Assembly: GCF_014646695.1 (NCBI RefSeq)
Contig: NZ_BMNT01000048.1
Location: 1-61,190 of the forward strand
Direction: 5' to 3'
Origin: Sphaerisporangium melleum
GTDB taxonomy: Bacteria; Actinomycetota; Actinomycetes; Streptosporangiales; Streptosporangiaceae
Length of the DNA: 61,190 nucleotides
A model generated the notes under the pieces. It had not been told where the DNA came from and did not search any database. It saw only the letters and a list, made by a program, of their open reading frames with translations. Shown here piece by piece: positions 1 to 10,100 of the stretch (the stretch's first letter is position 1; the number at the start of each line of letters is the position of its first letter). Position numbers and translations under genes: made by a program.

Positions 1-956
1 CCGCCGACGGTGACGGCGCGGTCCAGCGTGGCTTCCCCGTATACCTGAAGGCTTCCGTTGAGTCTGGTGTCGCCGTTGGCGACAAGACGTCCGGAGGTGA
101 GGCTGTTCGAGACGGAGAGGTCGTCGTGCGCCGTCAGCTTCCCGTTGACGCCGAGCGGTCCCTTGACGGTGAGCTCGCTGAGGGTCGGGTCGTTGATGGT
201 GATGGTGATGGTGGCGTACCGGTAGCTCGTCTCGAAGCCGCCGGTGACGGACGCCCTGAGGGTGAAGGTGGTGTCGCTGAAGATCTTGCCCGCCGGGACG
301 GTCCAGGAGGTCTCGCGGCATTCGTGGAGAACCGTGCCGTCGCCGTCGTACAGGTGGAAGGAGTCGCCGTTGCTCTCCCAGGTGAGGTGGACCTCGTCGC
401 CGGCGTTGAACCTGGTCCTGGGGACGGTCGGCCGATCTGGGGCGCCGGCCAGGAAGTTGTGCAGGTAGAAGGCGGGTTTCGCAGTGCCCCAGGTCAGGTC
501 CTGAGGTGTCTTGGGGGTGTATTTGCCACTGGTCGTGCCGGAGGTTTCGGTGGTCGGGCAGGTGAGCGTGCTGCCGGGGGTGGCGGCGACGTCGCCGGTG
601 ATGCTGATGGTCAGCGGTTTGTCGATGAGGTCGAAGCCGGGTATGGGCGGGGCTTGGAAGATGACGTGGTAGTAGTTCGTGTCCGGTTCGAGGCCGAGTT
701 CCCGCCCTATCTTCATCCGGGCGGACTTGGTGCCCCATTTGCCGGTGATCGAGGACTGTGGGTTCTCGGTGAAGTACGCGCCTCCGTCCTCGGGCGCGCT
801 GATCGGGACGGCGATTTCGAGCTTCTTGCAGTAGATCTTCTGGCCGGCCGGGCTGGAGACGGTGATGTCGATGGTGTTGGCGGTGGGTTTGTCCGGGCTG
901 CCCGCCTGGAGGGGTGCGGTGCTGGTGCTGTAGTGCAGCAGTGGAGCTTCGGACAT
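1..956 (-). CDS. Fibre-like protein with Ig-like domain, partial at the window edge
   Basis: The reading frame begins with ATG at 954-956 on the minus strand and stays open to position 1, giving at least 318 residues; the 3' end is outside the window. An AAGGAG ribosome site (plus-strand 967-972) lies 10 nt upstream. The first 180 residues are beta-rich. A segment around residues 185-265 (FNAGDEVHLTWESNGDSFHL and following) looks like an Ig-type beta-sandwich. After that come short valine/leucine/glycine repeats (LTVKGPLGVNGKL, LQVYGEATL) like those of trimeric or beta-helical fibres. There is no signal peptide. It is the last visible gene of the RIP/DUF6603 operon, 39 nt after the preceding frame ends. 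No family was recognised with certainty; a structural or adhesive role is inferred from the repeats only. Confidence 0.75.
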   Translation of the reverse strand, partial: MSEAPLLHYSTSTAPLQAGSPDKPTANTIDITVSSPAGQKIYCKKLEIAVPISAPEDGGAYFTENPQSSITGKWGTKSARMKIGRELGLEPDTNYYHVIFQAPPIPGFDLIDKPLTISITGDVAATPGSTLTCPTTETSGTTSGKYTPKTPQDLTWGTAKPAFYLHNFLAGAPDRPTVPRTRFNAGDEVHLTWESNGDSFHLYDGDGTVLHECRETSWTVPAGKIFSDTTFTLRASVTGGFETSYRYATITITINDPTLSELTVKGPLGVNGKLTAHDDLSVSNSLTSGRLVANGDTRLNGSLQVYGEATLDRAVTVG

Positions 957-966
957 GGTGGGAATG

Positions 967-972
967 CTCCTT
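967..972 (-). promoter_or_regulatory. Ribosome binding site AAGGAG of the fibre-like gene
   Basis: On the minus strand AAGGAG sits 10 nt before the ATG at 956 and supports that start. The gene therefore has its own ribosome entry site and is not coupled by overlap as the upstream genes are. Confidence 0.6.
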
Positions 973-995
973 GCGGTTGAGGGATCGGATGTCGG

Positions 996-1730
996 CTACT
1001 GCTCTGGTTCGGTGAGCAGGCGGAGCAGGCCGTCTTGGAGGGTGGCAGGGCTGTCGGGGAACTGGGCGTCCGGCAGTGCCGAGGCCAGCTCGTACGGCAT
1101 CCAGGGCGCCTGTCCCGGTGCGGGACGCAGCCAGGACCAGGCGCCGTGTCTCTCGCCCGGCCGGGGGAAGGCGATGCTCTGGGCGTGTTCGGTGGTCAGG
1201 ACGGGACCGAAGCGGAAGACGACCTGCAGATGCCGCAGCGCGTCATCGACGTGCTGGAGAGGGACCGTGATGGCGGCGGTGGGGGTGATCCCCGTGGTGG
1301 CGTGAACGGCGGCGCGCGGGTCCAGGAGCAGCAGCAGCCGGGTGGGGGCGGGGTCGGCGAAGGTCAGGTGGAGGTAGTCGGCGTCCTGCGGGGTGGCGGC
1401 GGGGCCGAGCGGGCCGATCTGCGTGACGTGGTTCTGCAGGTCGTCGGGCTCGGTGACGCTGTGGAAGGTGTCGTAGCGGTATCCGGCTGCGTCGTCGGCG
1501 GTGAAGTAGCCGATCAGGCCGTCGTCATGGGCGGCTTGGTCGCCGAGGCGGACCGCGAACCGGTAGGCGGTGAAGGCGGCCGGTGGCGGGTCAAGGGTGG
1601 CGGCCCAGCGGGGATCGGGCAGGGGTGGTCCTTGCAGGGTCAGCCGCAGTTGTGCGGGGACCAGGGCCAGGGGGCGTCCGATGAGGACGGACAGGTTCCG
1701 GTCGGCGCGCTGGCCGACCGGTTCGGTGGT
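996..1730 (-). pseudogene. In-frame continuation of the 1015-aa protein beyond a TGA codon
   Basis: Directly after the TGA at 1731-1733 the same frame stays open for 244 codons to a TAG at 996-998. It keeps GC3-rich codon use and a protein-like sequence (DRNLSVLIGRPLALVPAQLR, later DDGLIGYFTADDAAGYRYDT). No ATG, GTG or TTG occurs in this frame until a late ATG (MPYEL) about 40 codons before its end, so it could not be translated as a separate gene. The GTG that overlaps the TGA (1732-1734) is in another frame and gives only 47 low-complexity residues. The simplest reading is that this was, or still is, the C-terminal domain of the upstream protein (about 1260 residues in all), cut off by a nonsense change (TGG to TGA is one transition), by recoding, or by a sequencing error. 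Confidence 0.75.
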
Positions 1731-4700
1731 TCACAGGGTGGCGTCGATGGCGTCGAGGAAGGCGGTGAAGTTGGCTTCCGAGGCGAGGCGGGGAGAGCGG
1801 ATCAGCCCCGCGACCAGGGGGGCGAGCGCCGCGACCTGGTCCAGGGTGGTGAGGGTGCCGTCCGGTGGTGGCTCCCATTGGCCGGTGCGCTCGCCGTGGA
1901 GGCCGGTGAGCAGGCGGTAGGTGCCGAGCAGGCGGCCTGCCGGGTCGTAGAGCAGCAGGCTGTGGTCAAGGTGGTTGGGCAGGATCCAGCCGCCGATGGG
2001 GTTGGGGTCGGCCGCGGTGCGCACGATGCGGCTGCCGGTCTGGGCGTCGAGGAGGTCGAAGTCGAGCCGGGCGGGCTGGAGGGGGCGGGGCGGTAGCTGG
2101 GCGACGGAGGCGATCGTGGGGGTGAGGGACGTCTCGGCCGCCAGTGGGGTGTCGATGACGAGGGGGAAGTTGCGGTAGTCGTGTAGTCCGCCGGTTTCGG
2201 TGTCGGGGCTGACGACGTCGAGGACGCGGCCGAACTTGTCGTAGAGGAAGAGCTCTTCGATGTGGATCTGTCCTTGCCGCATCTCGTGGAAGGGGGCGTT
2301 GGCGCCTCCGGGCAGGTACGGGGCGCTGGTGACGTGGCCGCGGTAGCGGGCGGGCAGGCCGTCGTCGGTGGCGGCGTCGGGGTAGCCGGCCAGGCCGGCG
2401 ATGTGCGGGTGGTCGGCGTCGTCGGTGGTGGGGCGGCGGAAGGCGCGCAGGTCGCGGGCGGCCAGCCGCTGGTTGAAGCCGGTGAGTTCCTGGGCGAGGA
2501 AGGCCCAGTCACCGATCGCGGTCAGCCATGCGTCGAGTCGGTCTCGCTGGTCGTCGGTGCCGTGGTGGGTGATGAACTCTTTCAGCCGGGCGGCGAACAG
2601 CGAGCGGGGATGCGGGCCGAGGCCCGAGATGCCGGTGACGGTGACCCGGTCCGCTTCGATGCCGGCCGCGCCGGTGAAGCGGTAGTCGGTGCCGTCGAAG
2701 GTCCAGCAGCGCCGGGTGCCAACCGTGTAGGGGATGTGGCGGTAGGCGACCTTCCATTCCATGATCAGTGGTTGCCAGGGCTGGGTCCAGGCCTGCAGGC
2801 CCAGGGCGGGCAGGGTGCCGGTGTAGTCGGCGGGACGGTGCGCGGCGATGACGGCGCTGATCTCGCCGGCCGGTAGGCCGGTGGCGGCGGCCAGTGCGGG
2901 CGCGTTGCCCGGATCCAGCAGGAAGTACTCCGCGAGCAGAGCGGGGATCTCCTGCGGGAGCGCGTCCAGGCCTGGAACGGCGGGCATCGGCCCCTGGCCC
3001 GGCGTTGCGGTGATCGTCGTGCCGGTGACCGTGACGGCGCCGACCAGGAACGCGGGGCCGTCGTCGGTGAGCGGCCGCACGGGCAGCGGCTCATCGGGGA
3101 CGGTGGCGTCGGCCGGCGGCAGGACGCCCGACAGGCTGACCACCGGGTCATTGGCCTGCCAGTACGGGTGGCGCGGGACGGCCTTGAGCGTGGCGCCTTC
3201 GACGAGCCCTCGGGCTTCGGCGAAGGCGTTGATCCCGGCGAGGAGCGCGTCGTGGGCGCCCGCGTAGGAAAGGGTGTCATCGGGCTGGGGGACCTTCGCG
3301 GCCGAATCCCGCACCTGGGCGGTCACCGCGCGCACCGTGTGGGCGAGCGAGCCCTCCTGGTCGGGGTCCAGTTCCTGCCGTATCCGGTCCGGATCGGGCG
3401 CGTCGCCGGGACGCGGGGACAGCGCGTCGGCCAGGCCGCTCTTCAACCACAGGGCGTTCAGCCGCCACTGCAGCGTGTACAGCTCGCCCACCTGCTCGTC
3501 AAGCCGGTGCTGGTCGTCGTTGAGGGTGGCAAGCCAGGGCGGCGGGGTGAACAGGGCGGGCGTTGATGCCGGATCGGCTGTTTCCTCAGCGGTGGTGTCG
3601 TCGGCGGTCGTGTCGGCAGGGGGCGGTATCACGGTCCAGTGGTGGCCTCCGGCCGAGGCGCCGAACGCGGCGTCGTGGATGTGCCGGTATACCCGCGCGT
3701 CGCCGCCTTTTTCGTCGGCGATGTCCAGGACGTTGTGCAGGAAGGTGCGCAGCAGTTGCAGGTCGGCGGCGGAGAGGGAGGCGCCGGCGGCGTGCAGAGT
3801 GCGGCCGGCGAGTGCGGTGAAGGCGTCTTCGGTGGTGTTGCCGATGGCGAGGTTGAGCGCGCCGCTGTCCTGGATGGCATCAAGGGGGTCGGGGGCGGGT
3901 GCGGAGGTGGCGTTCGGGTTCCAGGGGATGGTCAGGGCGGTGCCGCAGTACAGGCTGCGGGTGGCGGGGGTGACCGCGCCGTCCTGGTCGAGGCGGGGGT
4001 CCTGCCAGCCGAGGTGGGCGAGGTGGTCGGCGTAGGAGGTGCCCGCCCGGATGGTGGCGAGGACGTCGGCGTCGGGGTTGGAGTACCAGCCGATGACCTG
4101 GTAGCCGAGCGTGTCGGCGGAGTGGACGTCGGACAGGTCGTCGAGGAAGGAGAAGACGTTGCTGTTATGCGGAGTGTAGGTGGTGAAGTACGGGTCACCG
4201 GTGTCCATGGCGGTCACGAACAGCGGGTCGCCGCCGGCTCGTTCCGTCCAGGGCGTGGCGTCGCTGAGCGGGAAAGCGAGCCCCATGAGGATCTGGGGGA
4301 CGTCGGGCGTCATGGTGTTGCGGTACGGATCGGGGCTGGTCTGCCAGGCGCGCAGTGTGTCCGGGGAGACCAGGTACGGGCTGGACCTGTCGTAGGAGTG
4401 GCCGTCTTCGTAGGCGGTGGTGCTGTAGGGGCAGTCGCTTTCGATCACCCAGGCCTTGGCGCGGCGGGTGGTGGTGCCGCTGAACCGGACCACCAGCCAC
4501 CGGTTGGGCAGCAGCGGATAGCGGACCCGCCCGGTCTGCGGGTCCTGGACGCCGTGGCGAAGCCCCCGGGGCAGCGTCCAGTGCAGGTGTACGCCGGTGT
4601 GGTTGTGGGCCTGGTCGTTGCTCTGCCGGTCGCCCTCGTCCGGCTCGGGGCTCATGTAGTCGTCCAGCGCCTGGTAGTTGTGCTGCCAGGTTCGAAAGCC

Positions 4701-4778
4701 GTCCCTGCCTTGCAGGGCGGTGTTGACCACGAGTGCGTCCAGGCCGACGGGCACGACGAGTGTGGGGAGGGTGGTCAA
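1731..4778 (-). CDS. Large uncharacterised protein of the RIP/DUF6603 operon, ends at an in-frame TGA
   Basis: The product is 1015 residues from a TTG start at 4776-4778. That TTG overlaps the TGA of the upstream gene (TTGA) and is preceded by GGAGA six nt away; no better start exists near the junction. The N-terminus reads LPTLVVPVGLDALVVN, followed by a HWTLPRGLRHG segment and PNRWLVVRFSG. No signal peptide, membrane helix or catalytic motif was seen. Segments rich in Asp, Trp and Pro alternate with beta-rich stretches. The frame continues past the TGA at 1731-1733 for another 244 codons, so the product may be a truncated form of a longer protein. The family is not recognised, and the gene's place between the 786-aa and fibre-like proteins suggests part of one multi-subunit assembly (inference). 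Confidence 0.8.
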   Translation of the reverse strand: MTTLPTLVVPVGLDALVVNTALQGRDGFRTWQHNYQALDDYMSPEPDEGDRQSNDQAHNHTGVHLHWTLPRGLRHGVQDPQTGRVRYPLLPNRWLVVRFSGTTTRRAKAWVIESDCPYSTTAYEDGHSYDRSSPYLVSPDTLRAWQTSPDPYRNTMTPDVPQILMGLAFPLSDATPWTERAGGDPLFVTAMDTGDPYFTTYTPHNSNVFSFLDDLSDVHSADTLGYQVIGWYSNPDADVLATIRAGTSYADHLAHLGWQDPRLDQDGAVTPATRSLYCGTALTIPWNPNATSAPAPDPLDAIQDSGALNLAIGNTTEDAFTALAGRTLHAAGASLSAADLQLLRTFLHNVLDIADEKGGDARVYRHIHDAAFGASAGGHHWTVIPPPADTTADDTTAEETADPASTPALFTPPPWLATLNDDQHRLDEQVGELYTLQWRLNALWLKSGLADALSPRPGDAPDPDRIRQELDPDQEGSLAHTVRAVTAQVRDSAAKVPQPDDTLSYAGAHDALLAGINAFAEARGLVEGATLKAVPRHPYWQANDPVVSLSGVLPPADATVPDEPLPVRPLTDDGPAFLVGAVTVTGTTITATPGQGPMPAVPGLDALPQEIPALLAEYFLLDPGNAPALAAATGLPAGEISAVIAAHRPADYTGTLPALGLQAWTQPWQPLIMEWKVAYRHIPYTVGTRRCWTFDGTDYRFTGAAGIEADRVTVTGISGLGPHPRSLFAARLKEFITHHGTDDQRDRLDAWLTAIGDWAFLAQELTGFNQRLAARDLRAFRRPTTDDADHPHIAGLAGYPDAATDDGLPARYRGHVTSAPYLPGGANAPFHEMRQGQIHIEELFLYDKFGRVLDVVSPDTETGGLHDYRNFPLVIDTPLAAETSLTPTIASVAQLPPRPLQPARLDFDLLDAQTGSRIVRTAADPNPIGGWILPNHLDHSLLLYDPAGRLLGTYRLLTGLHGERTGQWEPPPDGTLTTLDQVAALAPLVAGLIRSPRLASEANFTAFLDAIDATL

Positions 4779-7135
4779 CCGCGGTCTCCGTTCGGGCCGG
4801 TGAAACGGATGGCTTCGGGTACCTTGACCATCTGCATGGCCAGGTCGGCAGGGCCGACGTGACCGACGGTGGTGCCGTGTGCGGCGTCCAGGGCGGCCTG
4901 CAGTGCGGGGATGAGCGAGCCGATGTTCAGGACTCGCGCGTTGCCGGTGCCGGTTCTCAGGTGGTCCAGGACGCCGAAGGTGACGTCGGTGCCGATCTGC
5001 TCGCCGAGTCGCAGGTTCGCAGGCGGGCGCGGTGGCAGCATGTTCCGCAGCGGTATCAGGCCGTGGTCCTCGACGCCGAAGCGGAAGCCCTCTTGGGGTT
5101 CGCGCAGTTCGACCGTCGCGGGCAGGCCGTCGAACAGGCACAGCAGCACCGAGGGCGCCAGGCGGTCCATGCGCAGCACCGGCAGCGGCGCGCCGCTTGG
5201 GCCGGCGGCGCGGACGGCCAGGTTCGGCCAGCCGGAGACCAGCGCCGAGCGCAGCAGCAGGCCGGAGACCGGCCGGGTGGCGCTTCCCAAGCCGTCCCCC
5301 GCGGTGGCGTCGTCGGATGTGGCGCCGCGCAGCGTGTCCCGGTGTGCCGACGCTACCCGGGCCGCCGCCGCCCGGACGGTGGCGGCCACGATCTGGTCCT
5401 GGAGGGTGTCTCGGCTGGACTGGGCGCCGATGCTCAACGCGCCGGAGATCAGCGCGTCCAGCCAGCTGGGGTCGACGTGGAAGAAGCGCAATGATTCCTG
5501 CGGCAGCATCCCTTCGCCGGGCACCAAGTGCGTGAACGGCACGGGGTAGAGCAGCATGAGCCGCCCGAGCCACTGCGCGATGGGGGCGAAGTGTTCGGCG
5601 AGTCCGTCGCCGTCGGCCGGCGCGCCGGCGAGGGTGGCCCGGGTGGCGTCCGACCGTAGGAAGTCCTCCAGCGCCTGGCTCACATCAGTCGGCGGCGCGG
5701 CCGGCGCGGGCGGTGACCACGGGGTGTCGGGCCTGCCCGGCGGGGTGCCGAGGGTGGTGAGCAGGTGGCCGTTCAGGAGTGCGCCGAACGCGGCCCGCGC
5801 CGTCCTCGGCCCCCGCGGCCCGCCGTCGTGTGGCGGCAGGTGGTTGCTGGTGGCCTGGTGGTAGAGGGTGTCGACCAGGTGCCAAGCGGTGTGTTTGAAC
5901 GCCAGCAGGTGCCGGCCGAAGGCGCCGTCGGCCAGGGCGAGCGCCCGGCCGGTCTCGAACGCGGTGGCCAGCGACACGTCGAAGCCGCCCCAGACGGGGT
6001 CGTAGCCGAGGAGCGCGTCGGCGGTGGTGGCCTGGGCCGCCCGGGCGGTGGCCACGGGCATGACGGGGGTGAGCGGGCCCCGGTACCAGCCGTAGGTGGA
6101 CTCACCCGAGCGGGTCAGGTACGGCAGCGGCACATAGCCGTCGTTGAGTCGCCGCGCCACGTGCCGCCGGGGGGCCGGGGTGGCGTCGGTGTCGGGGTAG
6201 GGGGAGGCCAGCCGCAGCCACATCTGTTGGCGGCCGGCCTGGGCTCCGTCCGGGGTGCGGGTGAGCCCTTCGGCCAGATCGGCGAAGCCGGTCTGGAGAT
6301 CGGGGTAGGCCCAGAACGACCAGCCGGCCAGCGACAGCAGCGCCACCGACGTGCGGCCCCGGAAATCCGGATCGTCCACGAGGATCTTCTCGTGGCCTTC
6401 CAGGGAGACCAGGTGCACGATGTTCTTGGTCGGGGTGGCGGAGGCGGGCGGGGCATCGGCCGGCAGACGGTTCGCGATGACGACGGCGAACAGCCCGTCC
6501 TCCTCCAGGCCGAGGATGGGCCGGTCTCCGGTGTTGGCCGCGCGGCAGTGCGCGAGCAACCGCAGTTCGTCCAGGCGGGGCGTCACCGCGTGGAACTCCT
6601 CGGCCAGAACCTGGATGTAGGTGCAGGGGTCGGCGTCGCCGAGGTCGGCTTCCACCCTCAGCTCGGGTTTGAGCACGGCGGCATCGGCGGCCAGGAGGTC
6701 CCCGACCGTGCCGGAGATCGTACGGGTCGGGGCGTCCGTGCCGCCGACGAACTGGTCGTCGGTCAGCACCAGCAGCGCCAGCCACGGGGTGCCGGCCGGG
6801 GCGCCTTCCAGCGCGCGTTCCCACGGCAGCATGGGGTCGCCGAGCACCACGTGCGGCAGCACCTCGGCGAACCGGCCGCTGGAGGCGTCCGGCGGCTGCA
6901 TGGCGACCACCGCCCCCGTGTCGATCGCGACCTGCGGGCCGCGGACGGTGAAGCTCTGGGTGGCGGTGAAGGTGTCGCCGATGATGGAGGCGTCGTCGTT
7001 CCGGCCGGTGCGCAGGGCGTGGGTGACCTCGACGCGGTAGTCCCCCGCGGGCAGGGCGGGCAGGTAGTCGTCGTGCAGCTCGATGTCGCCGAAAGGGACG
7101 GTGTCGCGGGCGGGGTGCTGTGGGCTCGGGCTCAC
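4775..7135 (-). CDS. Uncharacterised 786-aa protein of the RIP/DUF6603 operon
   Basis: The start is GTG at 7133-7135, overlapping the TGA of the DUF6603 gene (GTGA), with GGGAG six nt upstream; the in-frame open sequence further upstream is antisense-like filler. The N-terminus is beta-rich (DYLPALPAGDYRVEVTHALR, FTVRGPQVAIDT) and is followed by LPHVVLGDPMLPWERAL, SLAGWSFWAYPDL and, near residue 650, SGLLLRSALVSGWPNLAVRA. These look like conserved blocks of a family without a known function. There is no signal peptide or transmembrane segment. The gene ends in a TTGA overlap with the next gene, so expression should be tightly coupled. A structural rather than enzymatic role is inferred because no catalytic motif is visible. 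Confidence 0.8.
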   Translation of the reverse strand: MSPSPQHPARDTVPFGDIELHDDYLPALPAGDYRVEVTHALRTGRNDDASIIGDTFTATQSFTVRGPQVAIDTGAVVAMQPPDASSGRFAEVLPHVVLGDPMLPWERALEGAPAGTPWLALLVLTDDQFVGGTDAPTRTISGTVGDLLAADAAVLKPELRVEADLGDADPCTYIQVLAEEFHAVTPRLDELRLLAHCRAANTGDRPILGLEEDGLFAVVIANRLPADAPPASATPTKNIVHLVSLEGHEKILVDDPDFRGRTSVALLSLAGWSFWAYPDLQTGFADLAEGLTRTPDGAQAGRQQMWLRLASPYPDTDATPAPRRHVARRLNDGYVPLPYLTRSGESTYGWYRGPLTPVMPVATARAAQATTADALLGYDPVWGGFDVSLATAFETGRALALADGAFGRHLLAFKHTAWHLVDTLYHQATSNHLPPHDGGPRGPRTARAAFGALLNGHLLTTLGTPPGRPDTPWSPPAPAAPPTDVSQALEDFLRSDATRATLAGAPADGDGLAEHFAPIAQWLGRLMLLYPVPFTHLVPGEGMLPQESLRFFHVDPSWLDALISGALSIGAQSSRDTLQDQIVAATVRAAAARVASAHRDTLRGATSDDATAGDGLGSATRPVSGLLLRSALVSGWPNLAVRAAGPSGAPLPVLRMDRLAPSVLLCLFDGLPATVELREPQEGFRFGVEDHGLIPLRNMLPPRPPANLRLGEQIGTDVTFGVLDHLRTGTGNARVLNIGSLIPALQAALDAAHGTTVGHVGPADLAMQMVKVPEAIRFTGPNGDRG

Positions 7136-10100
7136 GTCCGGCTCCCTGCGTTCTGGGTCATGGGGGCCTGGCTGAACAGGTGACCGGCGCCCTGCGCCAG
7201 GCCGGTCAGGGTGTCGTTGGGACCGGTGTACAGTTCGGCGTCGGCCAGGGCCGCGTACACCTGGTCGCGGCCGTCCTTGGCCTCCCCCCGGTCGGTACGG
7301 CCGATGAGGTCCGCACACGACGGATCCTCGGCGGAGACGAAGTCGTGATTGGCGGCCGGGTGCAGGGGCAGCGGCGACAGGCCTGGTGGCAGCTCGTCCT
7401 CGGTGTACTCGCTGAGCGGGAAGACCCCGCGCGAGGGGGCCAGCGACGGTCGCGGGGCCTGGACGTCGAAGCCGACCGGCCGGTCGGGCACCATGTCGGC
7501 GCTGGGCCTGGCGGAGGCTTCCTCGATCAGGGTGAGCGGGGTCCCCCACAGCGACGCCGGCAGGTTCCGGGTGCGAGGCGTCAGCATCCAGCCGTCGGTG
7601 GGCGCGAGCTGATTTTGGAAGTACAGCTTCAGGCGGTGCTCGCCGACCAGGCCGCCGCGTTTCATCGGGCGCACGTCGACCAGAGGGCCGTCCGCGGACC
7701 CGGGCGAGGCGAGCGGGTCCGCGCCGGTCCGCAGATGGCTGGCGGGAATCGCGGCCTGGGTGAAGAACCGCAGGTCGCGGGCGCGGACCAGCCACACCTT
7801 GCCGTCGGTGCCGTCCATGGTCTTGTCCAGCCCGCTGACCGGGGCGATGGTGACCATGTCCGCCGGTCCGGGCAGCATGCCGGCGAACTCCGGCCATTGC
7901 AACGTCTTGCTGCCGGATTCAGCAGGTCCGGGCCCGAAATCGACCGTCACGGTGAAGCCCAGGATGTGCGCGGAGACATGGCCGCCGGTGGGTGGCCCCC
8001 ACAACTCCAAGATGGCGCCGACCGAGGCCGTAAGGGTTTTGTGGACGAACCAGACGTCGACCTGGAGCGAGACGCCGATGCTCACCGAGACGCTCGCGGC
8101 GAAGTGGAACGGCCGCCACGACAGCAGCAGGTCCGCCTGGGCCGTGAACCACGCCCGCAAGGGGCCCGCGTGGAAGACCACATCGAGCCGTCCGCCTGCC
8201 ATCGCGCACGACGGCGTCACCGCCAGATACGTCTGCGCCTTGATCGAGACGCTGCTGCTGACCGCCCAGTCGATGCCCAGCCGCGGCACCCTCGGATAGG
8301 AGGCGGGCGGCTGGAAGGCCGGATGATAGCCGCCCAAACTGACCACGAACTGCCCAGCGTTCGGGTTCGACCCGAACCACACCACGGCGGCGAACCCCCC
8401 GGTCAGGTGGCAGTCGGGCGTCAGCACATACGAGGCCGGCGACAGCTGCCTGGCCACCTCGACGCTGCCGTGGGCGGGCCGGATGACGGCTTCCACGCCG
8501 AGCTCCGCATAGACGTAGGTGCGGGCAGACTCGGCGGGCAGCGGCAGCTGAAGAGTGGCGAGCCCGAGCACGGCCAGCGTCAACTCCTGGCCGAACTCCA
8601 CGGCCAGGAGCACCTTGGCGTTCACCACCTCGGCCGCGCTGAACTCCACCCCCAAGGCCAGCCAGTACGAGCCCTGCCGCGGGGCGATCCACTGCCGCGG
8701 CCGGCCACCGGCGACGGCCGGCTCACGCCCCTCCAGGACCTCCAGCACCTGCGAAGGCCTGCCCTGGTCCGAGCCCGGCCCCTGCTTGTTCAAGACCAGC
8801 AGCGGGAAACCCGACACCTCCTCGGCGGAGGGCAGAGCCAGCTCCCGGTTGAAGCCGAACCCGGCCATCAGCCCGGTGACCAGGATCGGCGGCAGCTCCA
8901 GCAGCGGCCCCTCAAGCTGGGCGAACACGAACAGCGAAGGCTCGCCGTCCGTCAACTGCGCATAGGAGCCGACAGCCCCCAGTGAGAAGTTCGGCAGGGC
9001 GATCGTCGCCGCGCCGTCGTACTGGAACGCCACATCCGGGGCGAGCTGGTCCTCGGGCAGGTGCAGCAGTGCACCGGCGATCACCACCGGAGCGGCGCTG
9101 TAGCCGATGCCGAGTCCGGAGAGGTTGAAGGTCGGCTCGAACCTGTTCAGCGGCGATCCCACCGCCAGCCCGTCGAACGACAGGGACAGCGGTCCCACCG
9201 CGACCGCGGCGTCCAGCGCGAAGAGCAGCACATTGTGCTGGTACATCACGCCCACCCGGTTGATCTGGACGATGCCGAGCTTCTTCTGCACCGAGATCCA
9301 GTGGACGTTGGAGGCGGGTGCGCTCGGCACGCCGGACGGGTCGGGCGCGTTCTGCGGGCCGGGGGTTCCCGTGTCCGGCACCGCAGGGGTGCCGGTCTGC
9401 CCGCCTCCTCGGGAGGCCGGGGCGTTCGCGGACGGCACCCCCAAGGCGACCGATGTGGTCTCGCTCCCGATCCGCAGCTCCGCCAGGGCCGCCACGCCCG
9501 CCTTCAACCCGGCCGTCGGCAGCGGCACCAACCCGCTCAGCAGGCCGTTGACCACGCTGACCGCCTGCGGGGCGATGTCGCCGGAGCTGTAGAGGACCTG
9601 CAGGTTCTGCACGCTCAAGGTCCCCACCACCGACAGGAACCCGCCTACCAGGGGAAGCCGGGAAAGGTCGATGTCCGCCGACAGGTCGATACCGATCAAG
9701 AACCGGGCCGGGCCGTCCACCGGCTTCACCCGGACGAACTTGGCGTCCTTCAGCCCGATCCGCAGACTGTCCGGAACCTCGGCCGCCAGGTCGGGGGACA
9801 AGTGCGCCACCCAGTCACGCAGTACGATCTCGGTGCCCGCGTCGGAGCCGCGGAAGGTGGCGGCGACCACGTCGATGCCGGACCCGTCCTCGTCGAAGAC
9901 GACGTCGAACGCGAAACCGTCGACGTCCAGCGTTCCGGCGTACCGCGTCCCCGAGGCGTCCCGGTTGATCGTCACATCGAGCGAGGCCCGGACCCCCTCC
10001 GCGATCATCATGTCCCCACGGCACGTGACGTCGTAGACGCCGGCCCCGGCACCCGTGGTGTGGGAGAACCAGACGGTTGTCAGCTCCAGGCTCTTGACCG

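Noticed and set aside
1591-1734. GTG at 1732-1734 overlapping the TGA as start of the next gene
   Set aside because: Although the overlap imitates the other junctions, that frame gives only 47 Arg/Pro-rich codons. Coding character continues in the frame of the TGA instead.
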